Shown one piece after another: positions 59,887-64,000 of a stretch of 64,000 nucleotides of DNA. How positions within the stretch are numbered: position 1 is the stretch's first letter; each line of letters begins with the position of its first letter. The stretch comes from Pterobdella sp. o SKG-2022. Taxonomy: Eukaryota > Annelida > Clitellata > Hirudinida > Piscicolidae. Below the pieces are notes generated by a model. It did no database searches. It was not told the origin of the DNA and saw only the letters and a program-made list of their open reading frames with translations. A program made the position numbers and the translations under genes. Location of the stretch: positions 6,319,696-6,383,695 of the forward strand of contig OZ038321.1 in assembly GCA_964035795.1 (NCBI GenBank). Reading direction: 5' to 3'.

Positions 59887-62554
59887 AAACATCAACACCG
59901 CCGAATGGAACACATACACGCACACACACACATCAACAGACGGACAAATAGAAGCACACATTAAAACAGAGAGACTGAGACAAACAGAGAAGCGCACAGG
60001 GAACCAATACAAATAAGAAATTGTTTGCGATAGTGTGTTTGCTCCATACAAAACCAACATTGCTTTGATTTTTATTGGGAAATTGTTATTCCTATTAGTC
60101 GCCCTTGGAGTTTGTTTTTTTATTATTGATTTTTTTAATATTTTTTGTTTATATTCCTTTTTTTTTGAAATTTGAAATTTATGTTTTCATTGTTTTTAGT
60201 GATCTTAAGTTTTTCCGTTTTTCAAAAATTACAAACTTTTTAATTTCCTCAGTTAATTCCTAGTTTTTCTCATAAAAATGCTAAAAACTTCATTTTTGAA
60301 TTTCATGTGAAGATTCGAGCAATTTAAAATTTGAAACCTGAAAGGCAGAGAAAAAAACTATAAGCAATGGAAGCAAAACAATTTTTTAAATTCAAATTAA
60401 TTAAAAAAAAATATTTTGTCTCCCTGTTTATTATTCATTGGTTCAACTTTCCCTTTTAATAACTCAATTCAAATGTTTTTAAAATTTTGTTTAACTAATG
60501 GCACCATTGTGGAAGATAATTTATGTTTTAATTGATGGCAGATTGTAGATTAACAAAACAAATTTCTTTAATGAAATCACAGAATTTTGAGAAAAGTTTT
60601 TCAAAAAATATGGAATGTGCTTTTTAAGTCAAAGTTTTCCCACACAAATTCAAAAACTTTATAAACTCATTGTGATAAAAATCTAGGTAAAAAATCATTT
60701 CTGAAACTTCCAATTTTTTGCAAATACAAGTATCAAAATCTCAAAAACTCAATTAAATGTCTTAAACATTCCTATGCCCGTTTCAAAACAGGTTGACTTT
60801 TGTTTGAGGTTTTGTAATATTTTATTTTTTATATTAAAGTGGCATCTAATTCATAACTTCAATGCCCATATTTCACTTGCCCCATTGTTTTCGTCCTTTT
60901 TTTGCTCTTTTTCATCTTACTTTTGGTCTTTTCAAAACAATTACTTTGATGATTTATGTATGTCTGAAGAGCTTGGAAATGGTAGTGGAGATTAAAATAA
61001 ACAAAAAGTAAACTCGGTTTTAAAATTTGGATAGTCTTTGTAAGATGTTTTTTCATGATCAAGTTATTGATAGTGTTACACTCTCTACGTAAATATTTTT
61101 ACTTTATGAATTAAAAATTTCAGTATTAAGATTTTTTAAATAGAAATATTTTTCAAAATTTTCAATTCAAACACACACCACGTTTTTACAATCTAAATGC
61201 TGCAAGACTGTTGAAACCAACATGTAAAATATTCAATAATAATCAACTAATTATAAATAAACAATTAAATTATTTTTGAATATTTAATGAGGATAAAATA
61301 CTAAAAAATTGATGAATTCTGCTCTTGAAATTAGAGGAAACAACAATCGCTAATAAACCAAAAACAATCAATTAAAAGCAAAAAAAAACTCTTCATAACA
61401 TCACATTTAGCAAAAAAATACATGAAAACACCCTTGCAAATACATTACTCATGGCTGCGTTAAATAAACAGTCCAAAAACAACATGGAAAATTGCGCCTT
61501 GTCATTACCCTATGATAATAACACAAACATGATAGCACTAATACATCCATTTGGAGGATTTAAGTTTTCACTATTTGGTGTTATTATTTTATGTTTTTTA
61601 TATTGTTTTTATCATATTATGTAAATATAGTGGTGTTATGATGATTAAGAAAAGGAGGAAGAAGAAAATGATGGGGACGATGATGAGGATGATGGGGGTG
61701 GTGATGACGATGGTGATGATGACGATTGTGAAGTAGATGATGATTTTAGTGAAGATGAAGCAGAAGTGAATAAAGATGATGAAGAGGAAGATAAAATGAA
61801 GGAAGAAAAGTATTAGGATGAAGATGGTGATGAGGAAGATGAGATAGATTGTTTTTATTACTGATGAATGTGAAGTTAATTAAAAAACTAAAAATACAAA
61901 ATTGTGGGTTTTTCGTTATCAATTGAAAAATTATTCAAAACATTCAGATTTTTGAATTTCTATTTAAAGAAATAACTTAAAATTTAATGAAACATAAAAA
62001 TACTAATGAATAATACTAATAAGAATAAGATTGATTATTTTTTTTATTATATAAACAAATTTATTTGCCTCCATACTTGAGATAATTATAATAAATTTAT
62101 CCTCTTTCGTTTCCGTGAAGTTGATCTAATTATAAACTCTAATTGTCGTTCTTGCTGATCCTGTATGTATTCTAATTAGAATATTATTTTATTGATATAA
62201 ACTTATGACTGATTTCATTGGTTATTATTGATTTTTTGTGTTTTTTAACCATATTTGGTGTTATTTGGTTTTGAAATTTTGACTTTTTTTAAAAGTTCTG
62301 ATATAAAATACTTATGAAAAGCTTTAGAAAAAAATTTTTGAAATTAATTGAAAATTTGTATCAAAATAAACCATTTGAAAAAATTTCTTTTTCTTATTAT
62401 TTATTATAAATAATAATTCTTTTCTCTCAATTTTCCAACATTTTTCATTCTGCTTCATAAATAGTAACATCTTTATTCATTTTTTTTCTCAATAATTTCT
62501 CATAAATAAAAACTTTTTCATTTATTTTTTTTTTGAGAGTAAGATAATCTGTAG
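59887..62554. other. AT-rich DNA, no confident gene
   Basis: A/C-skewed to about 60000, then ordinary AT-rich sequence. The acidic GAN tract at 61640-61855 is described separately. Confidence 0.5.
61640..61855 (+). repeat. GAN/GAT-rich low-complexity tract with acidic frame
   Basis: One plus frame between a TAA and a TAG is almost all Asp/Glu (for example EKEEEENDGDDDEDDGGGDDD) with a few other residues, and the same triplet bias continues after the TAG. That continuity suggests a decayed GAT-type microsatellite rather than a protein. A coding acidic exon cannot be excluded. Confidence 0.6.
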
Positions 62555-62617
62555 CGTAATTAAAAACCCCATAGACGCGGACAATTATTGCCCTTGTCGT
62601 TGTGTGTGTGCTATCGG
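62555..62617 (+). CDS. Cys-rich exon-like island, unrecognised
   Basis: After AATCTGTAG comes one base, then VIKNPIDADNYCPCRCVCAI and two bases, then donor GTGAGC. Five Cys fall within nine residues. The minus strand is also open across it, so the strand is uncertain. It does not join in phase to the next ATG exon, which is in any case a first exon. Confidence 0.3.
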
Positions 62618-63065
62618 GTGAGCACAGCCTATATCATCTCAGAGTACTTATGACTTTCAGTATCATAAGCAGTAGTGGAATTATCAATAATGATAATATT
62701 ATATAGTGAATCAATACAAATTGTCTACAGCTAAAATGAATGGCTATAAAATAATTATCTTCTAGAAGCTACTTTTGTTAATTATTTACATGAAGTAGCT
62801 CTATTATTTATATGCCTCAGCTATGAGTTAGCTTCCATTATGAGTATATAAGCCAAAAGATAATGAAAAAAAAATAATTTTTTTAGTTCAACTAATCCAT
62901 ATTTCCTCTCCAGTTTTTAGATCCACAAATTTTAAAGTACAAGTCAAATACACTTATTAAAGAGAGCCATAAAAAAAATGAGTCTAAATTTCAAACGTTG
63001 GAACCCCTTTTGAAGAGTTGGTATACACTTGAAATATTGGCTTTCTTCATAAAAATTCCCTATAG

Positions 63066-63225
63066 ATGAAAGCTCTGGTGTTGTGGTTGGTGATGTTGAT
63101 CTCCCACCTTCATTCCCAGTAATCTTGATCTGTTGTGTTATAATTTAATAACTTCCTCTCAACCCTCAGATCCAACAACGATAATCACATCAACATCAAG
63201 CTAGGAGAAGTGGTGATAAACAAGG
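63066..63225 (+). CDS. First two exons of a putative secreted protein, continues beyond window
   Basis: Exon 1 63066-63118: ATG, MKALVLWLVMLISHLHS plus two bases, a clear hydrophobic signal peptide (donor GTAATC). Exon 2 63170-63225, after CCTCTCAACCCTCAG: SNNDNHINIKLGEVVINK plus one base (donor GTAAAT). The phases join and the intron is only 51 bp. The IKLGEVVINKG start is loosely like the first strand of carboxylesterase/cholinesterase folds (xTxxGxVxG), but this is too short to assign. No third exon is confirmed before 64000. Confidence 0.45.
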
Positions 63226-64000
63226 GTAAATTCCAAAAAAAAATTATAGTATTAGATTACTATTATTATCAATGTTTTATATTATTCACTTAATACACGA
63301 AGTTTTTTGTAAGACGAAATTGCATTCTCAAATGATGAAGTCAAGAATTATAATATTGTTTAACTCAAATCATAACTAACTTAGTTAACCATAGTACTTC
63401 TAATTGATGGAAGCTAAAAGGAAATCTTTCGAAGTCATTGCTAGATATGTTTGATTTATTTGGTGGTATCTCTAATATCCCACCGAATATCGGACATCTC
63501 ACGCTCGATTCGATGATGCATCCCCTGTCAATATGTTGTGTAGTACATTGTTATGTCACATGATGGAAGAGTGGTATCTAAAGGTTCCAATTGATGAAGT
63601 TTTGATTTTTAATGAATCATCATTAAGTTTATTTTGGCATGGTTGTTCTAAGAAGTTGAAAGACTTTGAATCAATAAACCTTTCATAACCATTAGTTTTC
63701 TACTTTTTTGTTTTTTTGTAGGCTACTGATTTAATTGCTAGATAAAATGTTATTATATATTAATGTTGTAAAGACCAGAGTTTATTTTGGAACAAATTAT
63801 TGAAACACTCGGTGTTAAAGAATTCAACAGACAAGTTTGGTCAGATTTGAATACAAGGTAGTGTAATGTATTCAAAACCATCAAAATAGCTCCATGGTTC
63901 GACTTCATTAGAACCAGTACAGAAGACTCAAGCTTAAGAAATATCAATGGCTATCAATATTTATTAGTATCTGTTGTGAAAAAATTATACATAATTTTTT
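63226..64000. other. AT-rich intron or flank to window end
   Basis: A GC-richer plus-strand patch at about 63465-63553 is open (NIPPNIGHLTLDSMMHPLS) but has no clear splice sites. Nothing else is recognised. Confidence 0.45.

Overview
This is AT-rich nuclear DNA from an animal. The evidence is that two well-conserved multi-exon genes can be assembled from short, relatively GC-rich exons with phase-compatible GT..AG introns. One is a C-terminal Src kinase, a family of animals and their close relatives. The window also holds several kinds of non-LTR retrotransposon remnant and very long microsatellites. I cannot name the phylum from sequence alone.

Layout. 0-6 kb: AT-rich DNA with a LINE tail at about 0.9-1.7 kb. 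6-15.3 kb, minus strand: a complete 12-exon membrane-bound O-acyltransferase (MBOAT1/2 type lysophospholipid acyltransferase, 539 aa as assembled). Its introns hold a 650 bp TAC array and a 1.84 kb 5'-truncated LINE flanked by a perfect 21 bp target-site duplication. 16.1-23.6 kb, plus strand: 11 exons of a CSK-type tyrosine kinase, covering the SH2 and kinase domains to the stop codon. The SH3 exon(s) were not found. The two genes are head to head, with under 0.8 kb between the acyltransferase start codon and the first recognised CSK exon.

24-54 kb: mostly AT-rich DNA without recognisable genes. It contains minus-strand RT fragments (25.7, 36.7, 37-38.1 and 47.8-48.2 kb), a 1.73 kb TAC array (42.3-44.0 kb), a CA array (45.5 kb) and a few orphan exon-like islands (30.6, 32.2, 32.3, 50.3 kb). 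54.1-56.3 kb: a phase-consistent four-exon small gene that I do not recognise. 56.6-57.0 kb: a near-perfect 198 bp palindrome that runs straight into a 200-base assembly gap. 57-64 kb: a second CA array, a Lys-rich ORF with a possible signal peptide (59.5 kb), an acidic GAN-rich low-complexity tract (61.7 kb), and the first two exons of a putative secreted protein (63.07 kb) that continues past the window end.

No bacterial-style operons, CRISPR arrays or intact RNA genes were seen. The most unusual signals are two dispersed short repeat families whose copies keep a small stem-loop while its base pairs change, 5' splice sites with T at +3 in about half of the introns, and microsatellites that touch splice sites in CSK.
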